NCBI RefSeq assembly: GCF_003992015.1
Contig: NZ_RQVK01000001.1
Location: 186,001 to 250,000, forward strand
Source: Veillonella sp. VA137
Lineage (GTDB): Bacteria; Bacillota; Negativicutes; Veillonellales; Veillonellaceae
Direction of reading: 5' to 3'
Length of the DNA: 64,000 bases
The notes under the pieces are model-generated. The model was not told the DNA's origin. It saw nothing but the letters and a program-made list of their open reading frames with translations, and did no database searches. The position numbers and the translations under genes were made by a program. Of the stretch, positions 7,607 to 15,912 are shown piece after piece; positions within the stretch are counted from its first letter, which is position 1; each line of letters opens with the position of its first letter.

Positions 7607-10600
7607 TTAGTTACGGTTCAACAACTGCGCTGTGATTTGTTGCAATGCTTGAATTTGTTCATTCTGCACTTTCACTTGTTCAACCAATGCTTCTACTTGA
7701 CCTTTCAATGTACCGTTTTCTTGTACCAAAGCTTTGATTTCAGTTTTCATCACTGGCACGATAGAAATTGGTCCATAATGTGTATGCTTCAATGCTTTTT
7801 GTTCTTTTTCTGAAAGCGTATCCACATTGACATTGAATGTATCTGTGTCTTGGTTATACAAGGTGGATTGGTATGCATCTGATTTGGATCGAGATCCAAC
7901 TTTAAGGCTCATACCCACGTTGTACATTTTTTCAGAGTTTCCTACTGCCATACCGCCATGAAGTAATACATCTTCATTTGGATAATATCCAACACCTAGC
8001 GCAGTACCTGTAGAACCTTTGAAATGTCCTACACCAGCCATGATTTGGAATTTATCATCTGCATCAAAGGATAATGGTTTCAGAGCAGATAATGCTGCAT
8101 TTAAAGCACCAGATGTATTTACTCTGTGGCCTAGTTGATCTAACTTAGTTTCTACAGAGTTCATACGTGTATGAACTTCTTTTACTAATGCTTCGTCTAC
8201 ACCGCCTTTAGGACCTTGCGGACCTGCTTCACCTTGCGGACCTTGTGGGCCAGGTACTCCTTGCTCACCTTTGTCGCCTTTGTCACCCTTTTCACCTTGA
8301 GCACCTTTTGGGCCTTGATCTCCTTTTGGTCCCGCTACTCCTGGGTCACCTTTTTCGCCTTTTTCACCTTGAGCACCAGTTGAACCTTGTGGGCCTGCTG
8401 GACCCGCTACTCCTGGGTCACCCTTTTCGCCTTTTTCACCTTGAGCACCAGTTGAACCTTGTGGGCCTGCTGGGCCGGCTACTCCTGGGTCACCTTTTTC
8501 ACCCTTTTCACCTTGGGCTCCTGTTGCTCCTTGCGGACCTGCTGGGCCGGCTACTCCTTGGTCACCTTTTTCGCCCTTTTCACCTTGAGCACCAGTTGCA
8601 CCTTGTGGGCCTGCTGGGCCGGCTACTCCTGGGTCACCTTTGTCACCTTTTGCTCCTGCAGCTCCGTCTTGTCCTTTTTCACCTTGTAGACCTTGCTCTC
8701 CTTTATCCCCTTTTGGTCCTTTAAAGTCTGGATCATTCTTTAAAGCCTCACGGTTCAATTCGATGGTAACGTATTTTTTATTATCTGTTGTTGTTTTTTC
8801 TACAACTTTAAAGTCACTAGATTTAAAATCTAATCCTTCAATCGTTCCTGCGTTTACTTTATTTCCTGGCGTAAATGCGTTTGTTTCACCAGATCCACCT
8901 GTGTAGATATTCCAGCTGTTTCCACCTGTGATATTAGCCAATTTATTGTTGATTTCACTTGCTACGCTATATAATTGGCTACCATTGATAGCATCTGTAC
9001 TTGTCGCACTAATTAAACCTGGTGCTACGTGTTGGATACGGCGTGTTTGGTCGGATTTACCAACGCTAATTATACCTGTTACGGTGTTGCCACCAGCAAA
9101 GTTCAATGTATATGTCTTAGCAGATGTTCCTGTACCTAGGTTCAATGTATCAGTCGTATAGGCATTATCAGTACCTTTTGTGCTGTCCCCAGCTGTTGCT
9201 ACCGTCTCTGCTTCACTGCCGAGAGCCACACTTTTTGCTACATTGGCAATGGCTTTATAGCCTAAAGCAAGACTAGATTCTTCTTGTGCTTCACTTTCAT
9301 TACCGAAGGCAGCGGCATTTGTTTTCAGTGCTTTCGTACTTTTACCGATGGCAATTGTTGCAGTAGCTGTTAACCCACCATCAATGGTGTTAGCTTTTTT
9401 ACCAATAGCAATATTATCATCACCTGTGATGGAGTTACCTGCTTCATGGCCCATAGTAACGTTATCATTACCAGTAATTGAGTTACCTGCTTTATAGCCC
9501 GCTGCGTAGTTATTATTACCTGTTACTTTGGTACCTGCTTCCGCACCTGCTACATAGTTACTATTACCACTAACTTTATTACCACTGTAGTAACCTAATG
9601 CCGTATTAAAGTTACCAGTTATTTCTTTACCTGATTCTTTACCTAATACTACGTTACTTTCACCATCTACCCAGCTACCTGAATTGACACCTGCTGCCAA
9701 GTTATCTTGTCCTGCAATCCATCGACCTGCACTAAAGCCCAATGCAATGTTGTGCTCCGCACCATCTACAGTACCGCCATCAGTCGTACTTTCCACACCA
9801 CCATTTGCATTATAGGTATTTGTCCAGCGATGGCCTACATAGTTACCAGCATTTTCCGCAAAGGCAATATTGAAATTACCAGCTACATGAGAACCGGCCG
9901 CTTTACCAAATGCCATATTATTGGATCCTTTGGATTGACCGTATCGATCTGCTGCTTCAGTTGCAGCTGCATTCACAACATGTCCATCTACATCTTGACC
10001 TGCGTTCAGACCTAAGGCAATGTTATACACACCTTTTACATTAACCCCAGAGTTTTGTCCAATGGCGATGTTGCGGCTACCAGACATGTTGGCACCAGCA
10101 TCTTGACCATAGATAAAGTTATGGTCACCAGTCACACCCTTACCAGCTGTATGACCTAATGCAAAGTTATCGGAACCCGTCATATTTTCACCAGCATGGA
10201 ATCCAAAACTTACATTTCGATTACCTTTGTTGTTGTAGGCTGCGTTTTGACCAAAGCTGAAATTATGGTCACCTGTAGACACAGCGTCTTGAGAATAGGC
10301 ATTTTCACCAAAACTAAAGTTATAGTTACCTGCAGTACGACGTCCTGCACTATCGCCGAATATAAAGGCATATGTGCCACTACCAGCCCAACCCGCTGCA
10401 TCACCAAGAATAAATTTATGAGTGTTGGTTCCCCACATAGCTTCTCCAGCTGATTTTCCCATTAGCATAAGATACTTAGATGTACCTGTGCCATTGCTTG
10501 CATCATAGCCAGCACGTTCTCCTAAGACCAAACTGTAGGACGCACCAAACAATTTTGTCCCTGTAGTATTCATGATATTATTCTTCGCATTTGAATAAAA

Positions 10601-10756
10601 ACTAACACCATCCCCTACGGTAAGGTTACTCGTGTTCGACGCATCACCTGTCTGCGCTCCTCCAACTACTAAATTATCCGTATCTGCTGCCAATCCCATT
10701 GTGGAAATGCTTGCCAATACTAAAGCTGTCAATACTGTCGATCGTTTGTGTTGCAT
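7607..10756 (-). CDS. Trimeric autotransporter adhesin (YadA-like) with collagen-like stalk and C-terminal extension
   Basis: Predicted homotrimeric outer-membrane adhesin of 1049 residues. The start is taken as the ATG at 10756, preceded by AAAAAGGAAGAG; further upstream in-frame ATGs lack a site. Order of parts: Sec signal ending TMGLA-A; a long head of about 14-residue YadA/Hia-type repeats (patterns such as NIALGxxAGxxxxG); a second head and neck block with SVALGSEAETVA and ISATSTDAINGSQLYSVA; then 57 uninterrupted Gly-X-Y triplets; a short coiled coil (VKEVHTRMNSVETKLDQLGHR); and a YadA-type anchor (SGALNAALSALKPL ... MAGVGHFKG ... LGVGYYP ... YNVGMSLKVG). Unlike YadA, the protein runs about 90 residues past the last barrel strand and ends in a coiled coil (LVQENGTLKGQVEALVEQV). 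Confidence 0.92.
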   Translation of the reverse strand: MQHKRSTVLTALVLASISTMGLAADTDNLVVGGAQTGDASNTSNLTVGDGVSFYSNAKNNIMNTTGTKLFGASYSLVLGERAGYDASNGTGTSKYLMLMGKSAGEAMWGTNTHKFILGDAAGWAGSGTYAFIFGDSAGRRTAGNYNFSFGENAYSQDAVSTGDHNFSFGQNAAYNNKGNRNVSFGFHAGENMTGSDNFALGHTAGKGVTGDHNFIYGQDAGANMSGSRNIAIGQNSGVNVKGVYNIALGLNAGQDVDGHVVNAAATEAADRYGQSKGSNNMAFGKAAGSHVAGNFNIAFAENAGNYVGHRWTNTYNANGGVESTTDGGTVDGAEHNIALGFSAGRWIAGQDNLAAGVNSGSWVDGESNVVLGKESGKEITGNFNTALGYYSGNKVSGNSNYVAGAEAGTKVTGNNNYAAGYKAGNSITGNDNVTMGHEAGNSITGDDNIAIGKKANTIDGGLTATATIAIGKSTKALKTNAAAFGNESEAQEESSLALGYKAIANVAKSVALGSEAETVATAGDSTKGTDNAYTTDTLNLGTGTSAKTYTLNFAGGNTVTGIISVGKSDQTRRIQHVAPGLISATSTDAINGSQLYSVASEINNKLANITGGNSWNIYTGGSGETNAFTPGNKVNAGTIEGLDFKSSDFKVVEKTTTDNKKYVTIELNREALKNDPDFKGPKGDKGEQGLQGEKGQDGAAGAKGDKGDPGVAGPAGPQGATGAQGEKGEKGDQGVAGPAGPQGATGAQGEKGEKGDPGVAGPAGPQGSTGAQGEKGEKGDPGVAGPAGPQGSTGAQGEKGEKGDPGVAGPKGDQGPKGAQGEKGDKGDKGEQGVPGPQGPQGEAGPQGPKGGVDEALVKEVHTRMNSVETKLDQLGHRVNTSGALNAALSALKPLSFDADDKFQIMAGVGHFKGSTGTALGVGYYPNEDVLLHGGMAVGNSEKMYNVGMSLKVGSRSKSDAYQSTLYNQDTDTFNVNVDTLSEKEQKALKHTHYGPISIVPVMKTEIKALVQENGTLKGQVEALVEQVKVQNEQIQALQQITAQLLNRN
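8205..8727 (-). repeat. Collagen-like Gly-X-Y coding segment, including four 72-bp tandem repeats (8334-8621)
   Basis: The segment encodes 57 consecutive Gly-X-Y triplets rich in Lys-Gly-Asp, Lys-Gly-Glu and Pro. Inside it, a 24-residue unit (GVAGPAGPQG(A/S)TGAQG then EKGEKGDP) is repeated four times, with the DNA phrase gctactcct recurring at 8334, 8406, 8478, 8550 and 8622, an exact 72-bp period. Such an array can expand or contract by slippage or recombination. Confidence 0.95.
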
Positions 10757-11086
10757 AACTCTTCCTTTTTCCTTCATTGTCACACGCATCATATACTCAA
10801 TTGTTTTTATGTAAAACATACTCATAATTTTACCCAATCTATACTAGTAAATCAATAGGATAATGCTCATAACTTATGCTGAAATTGCATACTTCCATCA
10901 TAGCATTTACACTATGTTTAATCCTTTAGACATATACTACTTTCAAATGTTTGACCATTTATGCATACATCACTTTCAAAAATAATATAAGCCCATGCCA
11001 AAAAGTATATTGTAATGATAATCGTTATAGATTACAATAAAGTTAACCCTATGGGTTGCGTTTTAATGTGTATTTGGAGGTATATT
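10757..11086. other. Divergent promoter region between the adhesin and pyruvate formate-lyase genes
   Basis: The 330-bp AT-rich gap holds the pfl promoter with a Fur-like box (11010-11038). A possible extended -10 for the adhesin (TGCTATGAT on the reverse strand, hexamer 10897-10902) implies an untranslated leader of about 135 bases. No other gene or RNA is evident. Confidence 0.5.
11010..11038 (+). promoter_or_regulatory. Predicted pfl promoter with a Fur-box-like sequence in its spacer
   Basis: TTGTAA (11010-11015) and TACAAT (11033-11038) are 17 bp apart. Between them, 11011-11029 matches the classical 19-bp Fur box at 15 of 19 positions by eye (core AATGATAATC). The region is also bounded by inverted arms TTGTAAT and ATTACAA. 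A repressor bound here would occlude RNA polymerase. The regulator identity is inferred. Confidence 0.5.
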
Positions 11087-13216
11087 ATGCAACAAGCATG
11101 GAAAGACTTCAATACAGGTGTATGGGATAAATCCGTGGACGTACGCGATTTTATCCAACGAAACTATGTGCCTTATGTAGGCGATGATTCTTTTCTAGTA
11201 GGTCCAACAGAACGAACTACTAGACTTTGGCAACGGGTATTAGATTTATATGAGGAAGAACGACAAAAAGGTTCTGTCATCGATGCAGATACTGATGTAG
11301 CAACTCATATTACGGCGCATGCCCCTGGATATATTATTAAAGAGGATGAACAAATTGTAGGTCTTCAAACTGATTATCCTTTAAAACGTGCCATGTTCCC
11401 TTATGGTGGTTTACGAACTGCTAAAAGTGCTATCGAAGAGTATGGTTACAAAATGGATCCAACTCTTGAAAGTTTCTTTAAAACTCATCGTAAGACACAC
11501 AATGATGGTGTATTTGATGTATATACACCTGAGATGAGAGCTGCTCGCTCTGCTCACATTATTACGGGCCTACCTGACGCGTATAGTCGTGGCCGAATTA
11601 TCGGTGATTATCGCCGTGTAGCCTTATATGGTGTAGATTATTTGATCAAAGATAAAGAAGATCAATTCAACATCACCATGGGCGATATGATGCCAGATGT
11701 CATTCGTGACCGCGAAGAAATTCGAGATCAAATCCGTTCTTTAAAAGAGTTAAAAGAAATGGCTGCGTCCTACGGATTTGATATCTCCAAACCTGCTACC
11801 GATGTAAAAGAAGCGATCCAATGGTTATACTTTGGCTATTTGGGCGCTATCAAAGAACAAAACGGTGCAGCTATGTCCATCGGACGTAACTCCACTTTCT
11901 TGGACATCTATGCAGAACGTGATTTGAAATCTGGTAAATATACAGAAGAACAAATCCAAGAAATGGTGGATCACTTCATTATGAAATTGCGCATGGTTCG
12001 TTTCGCACGTATCCATGAATACAACAATTTATTTACTGGTGATCCTGTATGGACAACTGAGTCTATCGGTGGTATGGGCACTGATGGACGTACACTAGTG
12101 TCTAAAACGGCATTCCGTGTTCTACATACATTGCAAAACCTTGGTCCAGCTCCTGAACCAAACTTAACAGTACTTTGGTCTCCTTCCCTTCCTGAAGGTT
12201 TCAAAAAGTTCTGTGCGAAGCTCTCTATTGCAACATCTTCCATTCAATATGAGAACGACGAAATCATGCGCCCAAATTCTGGCGATGATTACGCTATCGC
12301 CTGCTGCGTATCCCCTATGCGTATTGGTAAAGAAATGCAATTCTTTGGCGCTCGCTGTAACTTAGCGAAAGCCTTATTATACGCAATCAATGGTGGCGTA
12401 GATGAAAAGCTGAAAAAACAAGTAGGTCCAAAATTCCGCCCTATTACTTCTGAATACCTTGACTTCGACGAAGTCATGGAACGCTTTGAAGATATGACGG
12501 AATGGTTAGCAGGTGTCTATGTGAATGCTTTAAATATCATTCATTACATGCATGACAAATACGCCTATGAAAAATTGGAAATGGCATTGCATGACCGTAA
12601 GGTGACACGTTGGTTTGCCACAGGTATCGCTGGACTTTCCGTAGTAGCCGATTCCCTATCTGCTATTAAATATGCAAAAGTAAAACCAATTCGCGATGAA
12701 AATGGTATTGCTATTGATTTTGAAATTGAAGGCGAATTCCCTAAATATGGTAATGATGATGATCGTGTAGATGAATTAGCAGCTACAGTCGTATCTGGTT
12801 TTATGAATAAAATTCGTAAACATCCTACGTATCGTCAATCTGTTCCAACCATGTCACTATTAACCATTACATCGAATGTGGTATACGGTAATGCTACTGG
12901 TGCTACTCCTGACGGACGTAAAGCAGGTATTCCATTTGCCCCAGGAGCCAACCCTATGCATGGTCGTGACGAACACGGTGCTATCTCTTCCCTAGCATCT
13001 GTTGCTAAAATGCCATGGCGTGATTGTTGCGATGGTATTTCTAATACATTCTCTATTATTCCAGATTCTCTTGGTAAATCCGGAGAGTCTATGGTTACAT
13101 TAGGCGACTTAGATTTAGACTTAGACCTAGGCAATATTGAACATGCCTTAGCTGATGGTTGTGAAAATCTAGCTTGCCGTGAGCCAAATGTTACTTTCCC
13201 TGAAGAAAAGGAGTAA
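11087..13216 (+). CDS. pflB: Pyruvate formate-lyase catalytic core lacking the glycyl-radical domain
   Basis: Catalyses CoA-dependent cleavage of pyruvate to acetyl-CoA and formate under anoxia. The 709-residue protein matches PflB through [18 protein letters not shown] and the [14 protein letters not shown] segment and has the active-site cysteine pair at 406-407 ([11 protein letters not shown]). It then stops: instead of the usual last 80 or so residues with the radical glycine there is an unrelated acidic tail of about 40 residues ([12 protein letters not shown] ... FPEEKE). The missing domain is encoded by the next gene, two bases away. Start at 11087 is set by GGAGG six bases upstream; an in-frame ATG at 11015 lacks a site. 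The enzyme cannot work alone because the thiyl radical is generated from the glycyl radical. Confidence 0.93.
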   Translation: MQQAWKDFNTGVWDKSVDVRDFIQRNYVPYVGDDSFLVGPTERTTRLWQRVLDLYEEERQKGSVIDADTDVATHITAHAPGYIIKEDEQIVGLQTDYPLKRAMFPYGGLRTAKSAIEEYGYKMDPTLESFFKTHRKTHNDGVFDVYTPEMRAARSAHIITGLPDAYSRGRIIGDYRRVALYGVDYLIKDKEDQFNITMGDMMPDVIRDREEIRDQIRSLKELKEMAASYGFDISKPATDVKEAIQWLYFGYLGAIKEQNGAAMSIGRNSTFLDIYAERDLKSGKYTEEQIQEMVDHFIMKLRMVRFARIHEYNNLFTGDPVWTTESIGGMGTDGRTLVSKTAFRVLHTLQNLGPAPEPNLTVLWSPSLPEGFKKFCAKLSIATSSIQYENDEIMRPNSGDDYAIACCVSPMRIGKEMQFFGARCNLAKALLYAINGGVDEKLKKQVGPKFRPITSEYLDFDEVMERFEDMTEWLAGVYVNALNIIHYMHDKYAYEKLEMALHDRKVTRWFATGIAGLSVVADSLSAIKYAKVKPIRDENGIAIDFEIEGEFPKYGNDDDRVDELAATVVSGFMNKIRKHPTYRQSVPTMSLLTITSNVVYGNATGATPDGRKAGIPFAPGANPMHGRDEHGAISSLASVAKMPWRDCCDGISNTFSIIPDSLGKSGESMVTLGDLDLDLDLGNIEHALADGCENLACREPNVTFPEEKE

Positions 13217-13218
13217 AT

Positions 13219-13458
13219 ATGACTAACGAACAACAAGTTGATAATTTAGTACAGTTATTAGATGGGTACAGCAAAAAAGGCGGCCACCATTTAAACGTAA
13301 ACGTATTCAATCGTGAAACATTATTAGATGCTCAAAAACATCCTGAATTGTATCCACAATTGACTATCCGTGTATCTGGTTACGCTGTTCATTTCAACAA
13401 GTTGACAAAAGCACAACAAGATGAAGTGATCTCCCGTACATTCCATCAATCCATGTAA
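13219..13458 (+). CDS. Stand-alone glycyl-radical domain subunit of pyruvate formate-lyase (GrcA-like)
   Basis: This 79-residue protein equals the C-terminal domain of ordinary Pfl[21 protein letters not shown], then [18 protein letters not shown], and it ends RTFHQSM. The radical-bearing glycine is residue 54. Its ribosome site (AAAAGGAG) lies in the last codons of the upstream gene, and the two reading frames differ, so translation is coupled but separate. Resemblance to GrcA (YfiD), the spare-part subunit that rescues oxygen-damaged PFL, is clear, yet here no intact copy of the domain exists in the upstream gene, so this subunit should be obligatory. The activase gene follows 6 bp later. 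Confidence 0.93.
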   Translation: MTNEQQVDNLVQLLDGYSKKGGHHLNVNVFNRETLLDAQKHPELYPQLTIRVSGYAVHFNKLTKAQQDEVISRTFHQSM

Positions 13459-13464
13459 TGCACT

Positions 13465-14235
13465 ATGGTAGGTCGCATTCATTCCATTGAGACCATGGGT
13501 ACTGTCGATGGCCCAGGCATGCGATTTGTCTTGTTCCTTCAAGGTTGCCCATTGCGATGTGCCTATTGCCATAATCCAGATACTTGGGATCCCTCTACGT
13601 ATGCCCAAGAAATGACGGTGGCAGATGTGTGGACACAATTTGAAAGGAATCGAGACTTTTATATCACTGGAGGCATTACTGTCACTGGTGGCGAAGCATT
13701 GTTGCAACTCCCTTTTATTATCGAACTCTTTACTTTCTTTCACGGAAAGGGAATTCATACTTGTTTAGATACAAGCGGGATTTGCTACACACAAGAACAG
13801 GCTAGAGAGTACAAACTGCTTCTTGATGTAACGGATTTAGTCATTCTTGATGTGAAAGAGATCGATTCCTCTATACACGAAACACTAACCGGCAAACCTA
13901 ATGATGCGGTCCTAGAGTTCGCTCAATTTGTAGACGATCATGGAACAGATTTTTGGGTGCGCCACGTGGTAGTCCCAACCATCACAGATAATCGCGATCG
14001 CTGGTATCGGCTTGGTTTCTTTCTAGGTACCTTCAAACATTTGAAAGCCGTAGATTGCTTACCTTACCACGTCATGGGGGTTAATAAATATGAAAGTCTT
14101 GGCATTTCCTATCGCTTAGATGGAATACCGCCCCTCTCAAAAGCTGACGCACAGCGTGCACTCCGCGTTGTCCTTTCTGGAATACGCGACTACCGCCGAG
14201 GTTTATGGTGTCCTCTTAAAACACCAGAAAGTTAA
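13465..14235 (+). CDS. pflA: Pyruvate formate-lyase activating enzyme (radical SAM)
   Basis: Radical SAM enzyme that abstracts hydrogen from the PFL glycine to install the radical. The 256-residue protein has the cluster motif in GCPLRCAYCHNPDTWD (CxxxCxxC), a GGEALLQ motif, and the family's VTDLVILDVKEID and PYHVMGVNKYESLG segments. There is no clear ribosome site before the ATG. It starts 6 bp after the glycyl-domain stop, so it is likely translated by coupling. All three genes form one operon ending at the hairpin at 14266-14301. Its protein target here should be the separate 79-residue subunit, presumably docked on the core. Confidence 0.95.
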   Translation: MVGRIHSIETMGTVDGPGMRFVLFLQGCPLRCAYCHNPDTWDPSTYAQEMTVADVWTQFERNRDFYITGGITVTGGEALLQLPFIIELFTFFHGKGIHTCLDTSGICYTQEQAREYKLLLDVTDLVILDVKEIDSSIHETLTGKPNDAVLEFAQFVDDHGTDFWVRHVVVPTITDNRDRWYRLGFFLGTFKHLKAVDCLPYHVMGVNKYESLGISYRLDGIPPLSKADAQRALRVVLSGIRDYRRGLWCPLKTPES

Positions 14236-14265
14236 ACTCATAATAATACTTTCCTGATCTTTCAT

Positions 14266-14301
14266 AAAAGCGCACTATCCTTCGTGGACAGTGCGCTTTT
14301 T
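14266..14301 (+). terminator. Intrinsic terminator of the pfl operon
   Basis: A GC-rich stem (AAAAGCGCACT pairing with AGTGCGCTTTT) has a TTCG loop and ends in TTTTTCTG. It is a strong rho-independent terminator. Confidence 0.9.
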
Positions 14302-14402
14302 CTGTATACCTCCCTAGACATATCGGTATGTATATATTCCTATGTATCTGTTATATTAGCATTTTGTGTTCATGTATTGATATTCATTTCTTATGGATAG
14401 CT

Positions 14403-14431
14403 TTTACATATTAGATGTTTAGTTGTATAAT
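14403..14431 (+). promoter_or_regulatory. Predicted gltS promoter
   Basis: TTTACA (14403-14408) and TATAAT (14426-14431) are separated by 17 bp. The predicted start near 14438 gives a leader of about 100 nt. Confidence 0.65.
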
Positions 14432-14448
14432 AGGAGGGTATTATTTCA

Positions 14449-14514
14449 GACTATCTCACTATGATTTTGGTTCAAGTGAATCCTATGTGCACTACTGCAC
14501 CATCATAGTCTTTT
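14449..14514 (+). ncRNA. Structured gltS leader, candidate cis-regulatory RNA (three-way junction plus U-run)
   Basis: Hand folding gives an outer stem ACTATGAT (14458-14465) with ATCATAGT (14502-14509), an inner hairpin GGTTC-AAGT-GAATCC (14469-14483), a second inner hairpin GTGCA-CTAC-TGCAC (14487-14500), and TTTT at 14511-14514. An alternative partner for the closing strand, GACTAT (14449-14454), could compete with the outer stem. This resembles an attenuator or a small riboswitch, but no known class was recognised. Confidence 0.4.
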
Positions 14515-14538
14515 GTATCTAAAGTTAGGAGGCATTTC

Positions 14539-15720
14539 ATGGCATCGTCGTACATGCTACAATTCCATCTTGGCGCCGTAGAAACGGTCATACTCTCACT
14601 GTTTTCCTTTTTACTGGGAACCTTTATGCACAAGCACATTAACATCTTGCATCGCTGGGCTATCCCAGTTCCTGCTATTGGTGGTTTAACTGTAGCAATG
14701 ATTGTATTTCTATTACAAATTTCTGGTCTTATACTCATTACCTTAGACAAGGCTGTTCTTGTTCCTGCTATGGTGGCATTCTTTGCCACTATGGGGCTAG
14801 TAGCGCCCGTGCAAATTTGTACATCTTCGTTAAAAGCCATCCCTCGCTACTGGGGCATGAGTACTTTGCTTGTGATTATGCAAATCAGCATTGGCTTAGG
14901 GCTAGCTAGTCTATTTGGATTAGACAAACACTATGCAATTTTATTAGGCTCTTTATCTCTTGAAAGCAGCTACAACTTTGTGTCCGCCTTAGGTCATGAC
15001 TTAGGGAATGCCTTAAATGGTGAAACTGTGGCACATGGTATCATTGCATTTACTACTATTATCGGTGTGTTCATCGGCGGTCCTATGGGACAATATTTAA
15101 TCGAAAAATTCAATCGCTATGAAACAGCACCTCCACCACCAGATTCCCCAGCACCCACACCGGTTGGGATTATCGTCAACTTATTGTTGGTTCTAATCTG
15201 TGTCAGCATCGGCATCGGCGGTTCCCACTACTTATTAGATACCTTTGGTTTGCACATTCCTACGTTCATCGTATCCATGTTATTGGCTATTGCTATCCGT
15301 AATGGTGGTGATGCCATGGGCCAAACGTTCATCAATTCTAAAGCTATTGCCTTGTTCAGTCAAATTAGCATTACCATCTTCTTAACTACTGTATTCATGA
15401 GCGTACCTGTAATCGCATTACGGTCTCTTACAGGACCAATGCTTGTGATTCTTGTGGTACAAGTCATTGCGATTATTCTGTTTACACGATTCATCGTATT
15501 TCCTGTGCTATGTAAAGATTATGACGGCGTTGTCATCGGTGCTGCACTCCTTGGCCACGGTTTAGGCATCACACCAAATACGGTAGCAACCATCGCTACC
15601 CTCGGTGGTCGCTACAGAAAATCTGTAAAAGCTTTCCTAGTTGTTCCTATTACAGCTACTGTATTAATCAATGTACTTGGTATACCTATCTTGCATTGGA
15701 TCATGCAGTTCTACTGGTAA
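14539..15720 (+). CDS. gltS: Sodium/glutamate symporter (GltS family)
   Basis: Inner-membrane secondary carrier that imports glutamate with sodium. The 393-residue protein has about ten hydrophobic helices in two halves, each with a family-typical re-entrant region: LLGSLSLESSYNFVSALGHDLG in the first, and GAALLGHGLGITPNTVATIATL in the second, which corresponds to the GltS GLGATPxA signature. A central Pro-rich loop (APPPPDSPAPTP) joins the halves. AGGAGG precedes the ATG. It is monocistronic with its own promoter, structured leader and terminator. Substrate is inferred from family only; another dicarboxylic amino acid is possible. Confidence 0.88.
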   Translation: MASSYMLQFHLGAVETVILSLFSFLLGTFMHKHINILHRWAIPVPAIGGLTVAMIVFLLQISGLILITLDKAVLVPAMVAFFATMGLVAPVQICTSSLKAIPRYWGMSTLLVIMQISIGLGLASLFGLDKHYAILLGSLSLESSYNFVSALGHDLGNALNGETVAHGIIAFTTIIGVFIGGPMGQYLIEKFNRYETAPPPPDSPAPTPVGIIVNLLLVLICVSIGIGGSHYLLDTFGLHIPTFIVSMLLAIAIRNGGDAMGQTFINSKAIALFSQISITIFLTTVFMSVPVIALRSLTGPMLVILVVQVIAIILFTRFIVFPVLCKDYDGVVIGAALLGHGLGITPNTVATIATLGGRYRKSVKAFLVVPITATVLINVLGIPILHWIMQFYW

Positions 15721-15761
15721 TCTAAGTGTTCACTGATTAGACTTAAAATTATTTATTAAAT

Positions 15762-15794
15762 ATACCCCATACTGCATCAGGTTGGGGTATTTTT
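15762..15794 (+). terminator. Intrinsic terminator of gltS
   Basis: Arms ATACCCCA and TGGGGTAT are followed by TTTT. Confidence 0.88.
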
Positions 15795-15832
15795 GCTATC
15801 TACGTATACGAACATACTACTAATACATATAT

Positions 15833-15879
15833 AAAAATAGAGGGCATTGATATATGACTATCAATGTTCCTCTATTTTT
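15833..15879. terminator. Terminator of gntK-gntP (bidirectional hairpin)
   Basis: Arms beginning AAAAATAGAGG and ending CCTCTATTTTT, with inner pairing GCATTGATA / TATCAATGT, have T-runs on both strands. On the reverse strand it follows the gntP stop by 34 bp. Confidence 0.8.
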
Positions 15880-15912
15880 GTTATCTATTTACTTGTTATC
15901 TCATGATTGTAA

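Noticed and set aside
8245-8724. Long forward-strand frame opposite the collagen segment (Leu/Gly/His-rich)
   Set aside because: It is the mirror of the Gly-X-Y repeats; repetitive composition explains the lack of stops, and there is no ribosome site.
13200-13225. Programmed or sequencing frameshift joining the two pfl genes
   Set aside because: The end of the core gene has no similarity to the missing domain, and the small gene has its own start and ribosome site at the domain boundary.
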